From positions 23,329,250 to 23,393,249 of the forward strand of contig NC_068577.1 of the NCBI RefSeq assembly GCF_025698545.1: DNA of 64,000 nt. Direction: 5' to 3'. This DNA comes from Gossypium raimondii. Its lineage: Eukaryota; Streptophyta; Magnoliopsida; Malvales; Malvaceae. Positions 19,317-28,610 of the stretch are shown here, one piece after another. Both the position numbers and the translations under genes were made by a program. Every line of letters begins with the position of its first letter. The stretch's first letter is position 1. Below the pieces are notes generated by a model. It was not told the DNA's origin. It did not search any database and saw only the letters and a list, made by a program, of their open reading frames with translations.

Positions 19317-19556
19317 TCAATTCAAGCGAGAGGTAACTTGAAGAAACATGTCTTCATTGCAGGGAATTGTGAGACCCCCAGTAGGATGACTATAGCCGAA
19401 CTCTTCTTCTGATAAGCCTAGCAACTCTTGAAACTGTGGTTGATTCAAGAATGAGACTGGTATCACAATCCGCTTCTGGTTTTCTCCAACATAAACTGCA
19501 AAGTATCCTTTGGGAACTTTATTGACACTAACAATACGATGGAGGCGGATAGCCAT
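19317..19556 (-). CDS. SAUR-D, short SAUR-like protein
   Basis: A 79-residue intronless protein on the minus strand. It has a short basic N-terminus ([11 protein letters not shown]), then [56 protein letters not shown] and [11 protein letters not shown]. The N-terminal linker present in SAUR-A and SAUR-E is missing, but the core is complete and 79 residues is within the family range. The usual RFVIP reads RIVIP here. The sequence belongs with the SAUR-E subgroup ([18 protein letters not shown]) more than with SAUR-A. A TATATATA stretch at about 19640-19652 is the likely TATA box, about 90 bp upstream. It is not within the inverted repeats, so it appears to be an older member of the cluster. 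Confidence 0.9.
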   Translation of the reverse strand: MAIRLHRIVSVNKVPKGYFAVYVGENQKRIVIPVSFLNQPQFQELLGLSEEEFGYSHPTGGLTIPCNEDMFLQVTSRLN

Positions 19557-20167
19557 AGTTTTCTTTGTTTTTGATGGATTTGTGCCCTAGAAAGGAAGAA
19601 GTTTAGTAATTGAGAATGTGAAGATAAATGTTATCATTACCTATATATATAGATGTAACGGTTACGAGAGAAATGTTGGTCTATCAAGTGGAGTATGTTG
19701 AATGAGTGAGGAAAGGCCAATTGCTGGAGTGAGTCTGATCAGTAATGGGGAATGGAGAATCACATGGTGTTGTTTTCCAACTCATTTATCAACAATACCA
19801 TGGCAAAGATGGTAATGAGAAGTTTGGCTAGCCCTTCCAGTAAGACAAACCGACCCAGACCTTCGTGATCTGTGTTAGGCATGCTTGAGACATATAAGAC
19901 CTCAAAAGGACTGAAACCACAGATATATCTACCAAGTTCTAAATCATGTCATCCACAAAAGAAACTTTTCTTATCCCAAATCTCCTTGATTTCAGTTTGG
20001 GTCCATTAATGGCTGGCTAATAATGCATTTTAACAAATGTAGTCTCAATATCAACCTATTTCTTGATGATCTTTTGGAAGACAAAAGCATGTGATCTTGA
20101 ACTTCTTATGACTTCTAACCAAACCCCACCAGAATGCATTATAACCACTCAATCTGCACTTCATTAG
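19557..20167. other. SAUR-D upstream region
   Basis: Contains the SAUR-D leader and promoter (TATA-like at about 19640-19652). The rest, including a short open frame at 20051-20236, shows no recognisable coding sequence. Confidence 0.45.
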
Positions 20168-20741
20168 TGTTAGTACAAATATGAAAATCTCGAACACATG
20201 AACGGAACTCGAACAGAAAAAGAAGAAATAGGACAAGACTCCAAGGCGTGTATCAAGTCACTATTTTAAGGTTATATTCGCCCTCACCTATTTTCGGTGT
20301 GCAAATGAGTTTCAAGCAAATTAAGCTCGAGGATACAATGAAGCCAATGACTATTTGCGTATTGCACTGACGAGAATAACCCACTACACACTGAGCAATG
20401 TATGACAAGAAACTCAATTTTTATAAATAATTTCTGCAATAATACTTTATAAAATAATCTAATAATATTAGAAAATGAAGGAAAGAAAGAAAAAATATTA
20501 GAATTTGTTGGTGTGATTTCCAAATGAAATCTCATTTCTATTTATAGAAATTTTCTCTCTTCTGAATAATAATGTTTTTAAAATAAACACATAATTATTC
20601 ATTTAATATTATAACTATTCAAATAATATTATTTAAATAGTTATAATTCTTTTCAAAAATCAAATAATATAACTTTTGATTAATTATACTCATTCATTTA
20701 TAGCTATTGGAACACTATAAATATTTGAAAATGTTCCAACA
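20168..20741 (-). mobile_element. Solo LTR, probably copia, minus orientation
   Basis: The sequence begins TGTTAGTACAAATATG and ends GAAAATGTTCCAACA. It is flanked by a perfect 5-bp duplication ATTAG (20163-20167 and 20742-20746), so it is a complete 574-bp LTR left by recombination between two LTRs. On the minus strand it starts TGTTGGAACATTTTC and has a TATA-like CTATAAATAG. It lies 140 bp upstream of SAUR-E, within what would be its distal promoter. A truncated relative is at about 28494-28610. Confidence 0.92.
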
Positions 20742-20771
20742 ATTAGTTTCCTAAATACATTCTTCCATCCA

Positions 20772-20778
20772 TATAAAC
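20772..20778 (+). promoter_or_regulatory. TATA box of SAUR-E
   Basis: TATAAAC in CATCCATATAAACAAGTGC lies 103 bp upstream of the ATG and only 30 bp beyond the solo LTR duplication. The same promoter block is found upstream of SAUR-G at about 34441-34470. Confidence 0.6.
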
Positions 20779-20880
20779 AAGTGCATTATCCACACCACAG
20801 CCAAGGCATTCTCACATCATCCTCTACAAACAAATCTTACCATTCATTTTCTAGAGTATTCTCTGATCTTCTTCACAGTA

Positions 20881-21177
20881 ATGGCTATCCATATGACAAA
20901 ACTTATGCATGCTAAGCAGATTCTTCGTCACTCTAAACTATTTGCAAATCAAGCAGCCTCAGCCTCAACCCATGTTCCCAAAGGATACTTTGCAGTGTAT
21001 GTTGGGGAGAGCCAAAAGAGGAGGTTCATAGTTCCAATTTCATTCTTGAATCAGCCTTCGTTTCAGAAGTTGTTAAGTATAGCAGAGGAAGAATTCGGAT
21101 TCAGTCATCCAATGGGTGGTCTCACAATTCCTTGCAGAGAAGAGATATTCGTTAATCTCACTTCAAGCTTGCTTTAG
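20881..21177 (+). CDS. SAUR-E, SAUR-like auxin-responsive protein
   Basis: A 98-residue intronless protein. Its N-terminal region, about 30 residues ([20 protein letters not shown]...), is basic and His/Lys-rich. The SAUR core follows: [20 protein letters not shown] (about 30-49), [35 protein letters not shown] and [13 protein letters not shown]. All core positions are present and the length is typical. It is the intact partner of pseudogene SAUR-G (34581-34877), which has the same length and promoter, so the two come from a direct duplication. The start is the first ATG in the transcript predicted from the TATA box. The only oddity is a solo LTR immediately upstream, which may have displaced distal auxin-response sequences. 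Confidence 0.93.
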   Translation: MAIHMTKLMHAKQILRHSKLFANQAASASTHVPKGYFAVYVGESQKRRFIVPISFLNQPSFQKLLSIAEEEFGFSHPMGGLTIPCREEIFVNLTSSLL

Positions 21178-22585
21178 TTTCCTAGTGCTAAAAATAATTA
21201 ATTAATCAGCTGAAACAATTTTTGACCATTGATGTCCATCTTTCTATTCATTTGGTAGAAAGAGATGATCAAATGTAATATACTCTTCTTAGTAATTATT
21301 TTAATACAAATTACAGCTATTCTATTCTCAAATTTTGCTCCTGTTAAATCAATTGTGCAGTTCATATTGCTCCTTTTCAGGAGTACTGTCAATCATTGGA
21401 TTGAAAAACGACACCAACTTTTCTCTAAATTCGTGTCTGATGAAGCTGTAACAAAGGGTTAAAGGTAGCTTACCTGAAACATTTGTTTCTTTTCCCTATT
21501 TTGTTATCACTGATCTAATGATATAAGCACTCTGAACGAGTTAATTATAACTCATTATAATGAGAAGACATTGATACACTCATGAAACCCTTTATAATGT
21601 TCACCATGGACATATTATCTCGACCTTGCTTAGAATTGTAAAAGCTAAAATCATATAAGGCTTAATATTCAATAATCATTGTTTCGGTCCTCTTCTTTAT
21701 CACATATCATAATTGATCCTATCCTTAAATCATTTGTCTAAACTATACAGTATGGATAAACATGAAAGCAGAAGGCACAAATCTCTTCAGGTTTCGATTT
21801 GAATCCTCTTTTTTCGTTTACCATTCTTGCTTAAAGTTTCGATTTATTGAAAATGTGTAGGTTAGTTTTGTTTGGTATAATGAGTCAATTTTGAGGAACT
21901 GTCCTTGAAGATATTGCAGGTAAAATATGATCCATCCCATGCAAGGCTTGTTGCAATGCTGGCCACATGATGAGACTTTGCCCTTACCATGTTGATTGCT
22001 CAATGCTGCCACAATGGAAACTGACGAAGTTAAAGTCTGTAGAAATGACCTTTTAAAACAGAGTTGGCTGCCAATCTCTTTTTCCTTTTGTTTGTCTGCA
22101 AATCAATTTGATCACTGATCTTCAAGCGTCAATTTGGTGGTCCTGGATAGGCCTAGTTGTCACGAGAGCTACTAGTACAAGCTACCAGGGGGTACTTCAC
22201 GTGTACTTCACAAGGCTTTGTCCAGCAAGTTGATGCCTCGAACAATATTAAATGCCAACTGATATTAGAATTTCGAATCTTTTTAATCAAGTCCGAAGCA
22301 TATTCTATCCAAGTTCAAAGAGCTTCTCATATGTTTAAAATCTTGAGCGCCCAACAGTCCTTTTCCAATCTTTAGCCGGTTCTCTATTGGCCATTTTTTT
22401 CCCATTTTAAGTTGTTGCTAAGCCAGACAATTTATCGATCACGTGTAAAGTCATTATCATCTGGCCGTGGTTGAATGATAAATAGTATTTGAAATGGGCC
22501 ATGATTGTCGGTTTCATTGAATGGTGACCTATTATAGATTGCAACAGAATACACTAAGGTACCTACTTTGTCAAAATGTTAATAT
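21178..22585. other. SAUR-E downstream and duplicated intergenic sequence
   Basis: The stretch 21178-21470 is matched by 34878-35090 downstream of SAUR-G. The stretch about 22090-22440 ('CACTGATCTTCAAG..GTCAATTTGGTGG' to 'ATTGGCCATTTTTT') is matched directly by about 28618-29165. The final 22440-22585 resembles the distal upstream region of SAUR-A (GAATGATA..AGTATTTGAAATGGGCCA). The short open frames are not conserved between copies. No gene called. Confidence 0.55.
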
Positions 22586-23083
22586 TGTTGGAACAATGGC
22601 AGCAGCAAAAAGAAAACCAAGTTGCAAAACAGAATTTGCAAAACTGAAGCAAGAAGTATCGAAGCAAAAGAAATCAAAGCAAAGCAAAAAACAGTGAACA
22701 AAATTGAATACTCATCAAATTGTAACTGAACATTACTTTTTTCATTCAAAATTTGAATATATAAAAGAGTTACAAATTTGATTCATTTGACAGTTACCTA
22801 ATGACATAACTGCTCCCACTTAAACTAAACTAATACAAGCTTAAGTCAAATACAAAATAAGCTGACATACCAGATTTACATCGTCAATCCAATCACAAAC
22901 TTAATCCAACTAACTTTGGAAACTAGTTAAAGTTGAACTAAACTAAATTACAAAAGAACAAAACATCCAAAGTTGATTGCTTCATCTGGTTCAGCTTCAG
23001 TCTTGCACACCAAGCATTATCACCAAGCTCGACAGCCAACCATGCTGCTGGCCACATGTTGCTTTGCAGTCCAGCTTTCAACA
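22586..23083 (-). repeat. Copia-1 3' LTR
   Basis: TGTTGGAACAATGGC...CAGCTTTCAACA. It differs from the 5' LTR by scattered small indels and substitutions, many next to CTG or CAG triplets (see findings). Confidence 0.93.
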
Positions 23084-23670
23084 CTCCTCCTTGGACTGTA
23101 AGCAACACATACCAATTCCATTTCTCAATACTTCAAACTTAGCAGCTCCTAAGGGCTTAGTCAACATATCAGCTAATTGTGCCCCTGAGCTACAATGAAC
23201 AAGGCTGATCTCTTTTGTTTGTTCAGCCTCTCGAACAAAGTGTAACTTTATTTTAAAATGTTTAGTTTTCCCATGAAACACGGGGTTCTTAGCTATAGCA
23301 ACTGCTGATTGATTGTCCACCCAAATTTCAGTTGCTTCAGCTTGTGTTTCATTAAGGTCCTGAAGCAATTTCCTGAGCCAAATGGCCTGATTGACTGCTG
23401 CTTTGCTGCAATGTACTCTGCTTCATTGTGGATCGAAACAACAGCTTTGTTGCTTCTTTGAACTCCAAAAAACATGCCCGATCCAAGTGTGAAGAAGTAT
23501 CCAGAGGTACTCTTCATGTCATCGAGGGATCCTGCCCAATCACTATCAGAGTAACCTTCTAATTTCAGTTCCTTCCCACTTTCAAACATTACACCAAAGT
23601 TAGCTGTGCCTTTGATGTATCTAAGAACCCTTTTGGCAGCCTTCAAATGCGCCTCATTACAGCAATGCAT
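23078..23670 (-). pseudogene. Copia-1 RNase H region, frameshifted
   Basis: Two overlapping minus-strand frames together cover the copia RNase H domain. Frame one (23670-23293) runs HCCNEAHLKAAKRVLRYIKG, SDSDWAGSLDDMKSTSG and EAEYIAA and then goes out of frame. Frame two (23368-23078) resumes with DLNETQAEATEIWVDNQSAV, NPVFHGKTKHFKIKLHFVRE and ends LADMLTKPLG..GIGMCCLQSKEEC, a copia polyprotein C-terminus just before the polypurine tract. The break lies around the AAVNQAIWLRK segment. Conserved acidic residues (SDSDWAG, EAEY, VDNQS) are still visible. The enzyme would degrade the RNA strand during reverse transcription, but this copy cannot make it in one piece. Confidence 0.88.
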
Positions 23671-25059
23671 GAACCTTGATAGCGACTAACACCAAACATA
23701 ATGTCCGCCTAGTTGTCATTAGATACAACAAGCAACCTACTAGGCTTCGATAATGCCTCTCATCAACCCTTTGCTGATCACCATTGCTGGTCAATTTTTC
23801 ACCTTGAGCCACAGGTGTGCTGACTGCTTTACAGTTATGCATGCAAAATTTGTCTAGGATCTTCAAAGCAAATGAGTGTTGGCTGATGAAGATACCTCGA
23901 TCGACCGGTGAACTTCCATACCAAGGAAGTAAGTCATGATCCCCAAGTCATCATCTCAAACACTTGTCGATTTGGACCTTGAACTCATCAATGAGCTCAA
24001 CTTTGCTCCTGTCACTAACAAGTCATCCACATACAAGGAGACAATCAGCAAGGTTTCAAATTCTGACCTCTTAACATACAGAGTAGGTTCACTAAGGCTC
24101 TTCACAAATCCAAGCTTGGTCAGATAAGCATCAACTCTGTCATACCAGGCCCTTGGTGCCTGTTTCAGGCCATAGAGGGCCTTTCTTAACTTGTACACTT
24201 TGTCTTCATGCCCAGCAACTTCAAAACCTTCAGGTTGCTCAATGAAGGTCTCCTCCTTGAGAAAACCATTTAGGAATGCTGATTTGACATCCAATTGGTG
24301 AACTCTCCACTGTTTCTGAGCTGCTAAAGCAAACAGCAGCTTAATTGTATCCAGTCTTGCCACTGGAGCAAAAGTCTCCAAGTAGTCCACACCATACTGC
24401 TGACTGTAGCCCTTCACCACAAGCCTGGCCTTGTGCTTGTTCAGTGAGCCATCAGCATTGTACTTGGCCCGGTACACCCATTTAACTCCAATGACCTTCT
24501 TGTGTTCTGGTCTGCTCACCAACTCCCAAGTCTGATTTTTGTTGATCATTTCTAACTCATCTTCCATAGCTTTCATCCAGCTTCTGTCCTTGGCAGCCTC
24601 TTCAAAGTCTGAGGGCTCAATCACAGCAACATTGCACCTCTGATAGACATCAGCCAAAGTCCTGGTGCCCCTCACTGGTGTGTCATCTACAGCATCTTCA
24701 CTTGGTCCCTCTTCCATAGGTTCATCAACCAAGTCCAACTGGTCCATTTCAGACATGTCAGCTTCAACACCATTCCAATTCCACACTTTTTCTTCATCAA
24801 ACTTTACATCCCTGCTGACTAAGACCTTCTTTGCTGTAGGATCATACACTCTATAACCCTTCTTGTTGCTGCTGTAGCCAACAAAGATTCCTGGAGTAGC
24901 CCTGCTCTCGAGCTTGGTCCTCTTCTCTACTGGAATAAGAGCATAACATATACAGCCAAACACTTTTAAATGTGTTACCATAGGTTTGACTCCATGCCAA
25001 GCCTCAAAAGGTGTTTTATCCTTGACTGCTCGAGTTGGCAGTCTATTGAGCGAATACAT
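23657..25059 (-). pseudogene. Copia-1 integrase C-terminus and reverse transcriptase, frameshifted
   Basis: The main frame (25059-23956, 367 residues) starts in the integrase C-terminal region (MYSLNRLPTRAVKDKTPFEA, GYRVYDP). It continues with the RT start (EMINKNQTWELVSRPE, KARLVVKGYSQQYGVDY, QLDVKSAFLNGFLKEE), LYGLKQAPRAWYDRVD and the catalytic SLYVDDLLVTGA. It breaks soon after the YVDD box. A separate frame, 23866-23657, carries the following KILDKFCMHNCKAVSTPVAQ and SLVGCLLYLMTTRR segment. The RT active-site Asp pair is intact, but the polyprotein is broken. The upstream integrase part is out of frame with this one. Confidence 0.9.
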
Positions 25060-25165
25060 CGAGGTGTTAATCGCCTCACCAAAACCGGCTTGGAAGCTTG
25101 CCTTGAAACAATAGACACCTAGCCATATTCAAGACAGATCCTATTTTTCCTCTCACAAACTCCAT

Positions 25166-26003
25166 TCATTGAGGAGTATAGATGTTGTGAGTGATGGTAA
25201 ATCCCAAACTATCACAAAGCTTTTGAAATCTCTCGACACATATTGAGCCATTATCATCCTCAAGGCTCTTATTTTGCAACTGACCGATTTTCAAATATGC
25301 CTTGAATTTGCAGAAGGCCTCAAACACTTCTGACTTTTGCTTCAAGAAGTAGACCCAGCACAACCTTGTTAAATCATCTATAAACAGGGCAAAGTACCTG
25401 TTCTCACTGATTGAAGGTGTTCTCATAGGGCCACAAACATCAGAGTGCACCAATTCGAGCTTGTTCTGAGCTCTCCAAGCACTTGTCGTGAGAAAAAAGC
25501 GGTCTAGCACGCTTACCAAGTCGACAAACTTCACAAACATTCCACTAACTTCAATTTTGAAATGTCATCAACCAAATTCACTATGTAATGATCGATGGAT
25601 CTGAATTTGCATGGCCTAGTCTCCTATGCCACAAGTCAGTGCTTTCAACAAGGCTGGTGTATGCCTTTCTTTTTATTTGGCTAACATCCAGCATGAAGCA
25701 CCTATCACTCATAGAGACAGTGACTAACTCCAGACCATCCATGTCTTGAACAATACAGCAACCATCCTTAAAAACCAATGTATAGCCCTTTTCAACTAAT
25801 TGGCCAACACTAAGCAGATTCTGGTCTAAGTCGGTACAAAAACACATCCGAGATCGACTTATTACACAACCGGTGCTTATCAACACATTGCCCTTGCCTT
25901 TAGCCTCAATCACCGCCATCTCCAATTCTAATCCTCGAGTGGAAGCTTCAGTCAAGGCCCTTGAACAGCTTCTCATCTGCAGCCATATGGTGTGAGCAAC
26001 CAC
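25166..26003 (-). pseudogene. Copia-1 integrase zinc-finger and core, frameshifted
   Basis: The frame 26003-25581 contains the pre-integrase stretch (NLLSVGQLVEKGYTLVFKDG) and LWHRRLGHAN, the first half of the HHCC zinc-binding domain. The frame 25540-25166 continues with [28 protein letters not shown] and DDNGS, the region of the DDE catalytic core. The first frame ends at 25581, and the second half of the zinc finger (CxxC) and the QxR..F stretch are disrupted between 25580 and 25540. The catalytic SDNGxE motif reads DDNGS, a further departure. It would have inserted cDNA but is inactive here. Confidence 0.87.
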
Positions 26004-26316
26004 TGCCTAGTAGCCAATCATTGCTGGCCTTGGTTGTGCCAACAAAACAAGTTCTTTGTGAACACATGCTCCTCCCGAGCTTGAATGTCCTCAGCAGGTC
26101 TAGCTTGTTGCGAGCGACCTCCCTTGGTTTGCCCTTGCACACCTTCTCCACATGGCCAAACCGCTTACACTTTCTACATGAATATCCGCCTAAACCAAAG
26201 AATACTTTTCTCAATGTGTTGTCTTCTTGCAATGAACATATGGTGGGAACACCCTTTTGCTTCATCTCTTCCCGACTTGACCCTTTTGTTGTGCCAAGGC
26301 TTCTTGCCTTTTGCAT
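25948..26316 (-). pseudogene. Copia-1 gag zinc knuckle and protease, active site altered
   Basis: A CCHC-type knuckle CRKCKRFGHVEKVC (CX2CX4HX4C) is followed by a basic linker and WLLGSGCSHHM. Copia protease has DSG at this place (WLLDSGCSNHM in relatives, WLLDSGCTNHM in Copia-2). Here the catalytic Asp codon reads Gly, so the protease would be dead even if translated. The frame is separate from the gag frame upstream (26978-26331) by a frameshift near 26320-26330. Confidence 0.87.
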
Positions 26317-26330
26317 TCACACTCGAGCCT

Positions 26331-26978
26331 TCACGGCTTTAGCACGGAAGGCGCCTTCAGATTCTCCTCCTGCCTATTTGCCCTTCTTTGCTCAAGTGCA
26401 TACAGAGAGTTTATCAGCTCAGACAATGAAATGGCTGATAAATCCCTCGAGTCCTCAAGTGAAGAGATTTTTGACTCAAATTTCTCAGGGAGAGTTGTAA
26501 TGACTTTTTCAACAACTCTGCTCTCTGTGAAGTTCACTCCCAGGAGCCTAATGCTGTTGACAATGGCCATTATCCTGTCTGAGTACTGCTTGATGGTCTC
26601 AGACTCCCTCATCCTCAAATTTTCAAAGTCTCTCCTGAGGTTGATCACCTGCTGTTGCCTTGTCTTGTCAGTCCCCATGAACTCCTCCTTCAGTTTGTCC
26701 CAAGCCTGCTTAGGTGTCTCACATGCCATGATGTGTGTGAATATCACATCAGATACTCCACTCTGCAGACAGGCCATAGCCTTGTGCTTCTTAGCTCGTT
26801 CCTCAGCATGTTGCCTCATCTGTACAATAGTGGGATTGGCTCTCAATGGAGGTGGTTCAGTATCATTCTCGATCACACTCCAGAGATCATGTGCCTGGAG
26901 ATAAGTCTTCATTTTAACTATCCAAATGTGATAGTTTTCTCCAGTGAACACAGATGGAGGTGGTGGAGTGAAACTCAT
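26331..26978 (-). pseudogene. Copia-1 gag (capsid) N-terminal part
   Basis: A 215-residue frame opens MSFTPPPPSVFTGENYHIWI. It continues through the copia UBN2-type gag domain (KMKTYLQAHDLWSVI, KLKEEFMGTDKTRQQQ, LRRDFENLRMRESETIKQYS, RIMAIVNSIRLLG, VEKVITTLPEKFE, LSELINSLYALEQRR) and then breaks before the knuckle. It forms virus-like particles in active relatives. It begins 120 bp inside the 5' LTR and primer-binding site. This part alone is open, but it lacks its nucleic-acid-binding end, so it is only part of a gag. Confidence 0.9.
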
Positions 26979-27099
26979 CCTGCTAGACTGAATCCGGATG
27001 CTTCGATCTTACCAAATTTTGAACTTGCTGTTGGTTTTGATTTGAACACAACAGATTGCATACAGAGGCCCCTCAAAGACTCGGGCTCATGATACCATT

Positions 27100-27591
27100 T
27101 GTTGGAACAATGGCAGCAGCAAAAAGAAAACCAAGTTGCAAAACAAAATTTGCAAAACCAAGCAAGAAGTATCAAGCAAAAGAAATCAAAGCAAAGCAAA
27201 AAAAGTGAACAAAATTGAATACTCAAAGAAATTGTAACGAACATTACTTTTTTCATTCAAAATTTGAATATATAAAAGAGTTACAAATTTGATTCATTTG
27301 ACGATTACCTAATGACATAACTGCTCCCACTTAAACTAAACTAATACAAGCTTAAGTCAAATACAAAATAAGTGACATACCGACTTTTACATCATCAATC
27401 CAATCACAAACTTAATCCAACTAACTTTGGAAACTAGTTAAAGTTGAACTAAACTAAATTACAAAAGAACAAAACATCCAAAGTTGATTGCTTCATCCGT
27501 TCACCAGGTCTTGCACACCAAGCATTATCACCAAGCTCGACAGCCAACCATGCTGCTGGCCACATGTTGCTTTGCAGTCCAGCTTTCAACA
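27100..27591 (-). repeat. Copia-1 5' LTR
   Basis: TGTTGGAACAATGGC...CAGCTTTCAACA, adjoining a tRNA-Met primer-binding site at about 27083-27099 on the inner side. Confidence 0.93.
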
Positions 27592-27634
27592 AATATTTGT
27601 TGGGACGTAAGGCCACGAGATTCCTCACAACATA

Positions 27635-27640
27635 TGTCTC
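27635..27640 (+). promoter_or_regulatory. TGTCTC element upstream of SAUR-F
   Basis: TGTCTC in ACATATGTCTCTAGGGC lies 185 bp before the former start codon and 44 bp from the copia-1 insertion. It is the positional counterpart of the elements upstream of SAUR-A and SAUR-C. Confidence 0.5.
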
Positions 27641-27717
27641 TAGGGCACTCTTTCTTCGGTTTTCACCATTCAATTTGCCTGTGACTGCTTACCAATGACC
27701 ATAAAGAGTTTGCTCTC

Positions 27718-27725
27718 TATAAATA
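27718..27725 (+). promoter_or_regulatory. TATA box of SAUR-F
   Basis: TATAAATA in GCTCTCTATAAATACAAATG lies 102 bp before the lost start codon, so the promoter core survived although the gene did not. Confidence 0.6.
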
Positions 27726-27819
27726 CAAATGCTAATGGATAACCAGCCACCCTGTGCCAATTGCCAAAGCCATTACAGTCAAGTACTTGTAAAAGAAAAA
27801 ATCACAAATCACAAAAGTA

Positions 27820-28087
27820 ACGGGTTTGCACTTGCAGAGAATTGTTAATGCTAAGAAGAGTCTAAAACGGACTCTTTCATCTTCGGAGATAACGACAGTG
27901 CCTAAAGGCCACTTTGCTGTGTATGTTGGAGAAACTGAAAAGAAGAGATTTGTTGTCCCGCTCTCTTTCCTGAAGCATCCTTCATTCCAGAATTTACTGA
28001 GTCAAGCTGAAGAAGAGTATGGATTTAATCATGCTCTGGGTCGAAGAAGCATTCATTGAACTCACCTGCAATCTGCAAAGCTCATAA
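27820..28087 (+). pseudogene. SAUR-F, broken SAUR: start codon lost and 3' frameshift
   Basis: The coding sequence is close to SAUR-A ([59 protein letters not shown]). The start codon, which is ATG in SAUR-A, reads ACG at 27820-27822. Near 28041 a stretch equivalent to MGALTIPCS has been lost by a deletion that puts the [14 protein letters not shown] end out of frame. The original stop is the TAA at 28085-28087. Copia-1 sits about 230 bp upstream. Downstream at 28132-28148 there is an ATAGATT-N7-GTA arrangement reminiscent of the DST instability element of SAUR mRNAs. That is weak evidence and was not seen in the other copies. Confidence 0.88.
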
Positions 28088-28493
28088 GAAGAAATGATAT
28101 AAAATGTATGAAAATGGCTAACCAAGCAGAGATAGATTCTTTTAGGTAAGCGAGTGTAAATGGTGGATTGTTTTCTGCGGTCCCATGCCCGCCCTTGTGT
28201 ACTTAATCTAACAAATATATAAATGACCACTTAGGAAAAACAAAAAGTCGACTCGTTCTTTTCATGAATTTCATTTCTGATGGTTAATGTGTGCTGTTTC
28301 ATTTTATCACTTCGCCCTATGTTACCGAATTCAGGGCTGTTGAATACAAATATGTATCGATACTACGCGTACCTTGTTTGCTACCATAGTTTCTGCTATG
28401 ATGGCATGGCATTGGTCTGGAAAGTAACAAATGACATTAGAAGCGCCTAGACTTCTGATCATCTGAACTTCACGTATATTACATGGACTTGTT
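28088..28493. other. SAUR-F tail
   Basis: Presumed old 3' UTR followed by sequence related to the tails of SAUR-A and SAUR-C (for example ATGATGGCATGGCATTGGTCTGG near 28397, compared with GTGATGGCATGATATTGGGC near 13162). No gene seen. Confidence 0.5.
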
Positions 28494-28610
28494 GTTAGTG
28501 CGGAACCTCGGCGAGGAAAATCTCGAATATACGAATAGAACACGAACAATAACTCAAACAGAAAAACGAAGCAATAGGACAAGCTCCAAGGCGTGTATCA
28601 AGCCACTATC
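28494..28610 (-). mobile_element. Truncated LTR fragment related to the solo LTR at 20168
   Basis: TGTTAGTGCGGAACC..., with AAAATCTCGAA, GAACACGAA, AATAGGACAAG, CTCCAAGGCGTGTATCAAG and CCACTAT in the same order as 20168-20265. The remaining ~460 bp of the LTR is missing. No target-site duplication is recognisable. Confidence 0.65.

Larger units (their letters stand above)
22586..27591 (-). mobile_element. Copia-1, near-complete Ty1/copia retrotransposon
   Basis: LTRs of 498 bp (22586-23083) and 492 bp (27100-27591) flank an internal region with gag, protease, integrase, RT and RNase H in copia order on the minus strand. The target site AATAT is duplicated perfectly (22581-22585 and 27592-27596). 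The primer-binding site reads TGGTATCATGAGCC on the minus strand just inside the right LTR, matching initiator tRNA-Met. The polypurine tract TCCAAGGAGGAG precedes the left (3') LTR. Several frameshifts and a changed protease active site make it defective. It is inserted about 230 bp upstream of SAUR-F, splitting sequence that is continuous upstream of SAUR-A. Confidence 0.96.

Noticed and set aside
24665..24856. Plus-strand frames within Copia-1 and Copia-2 (also 25961-27092, 32249-33346)
   Set aside because: Antisense shadows of gag, integrase and RT frames on the minus strand.
28132..28148. DST mRNA-instability element after SAUR-F
   Set aside because: ATAGATT-N7-GTA is present, but the GGA block and spacing are not convincing and the other copies lack it. 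Mentioned only in the SAUR-F note.
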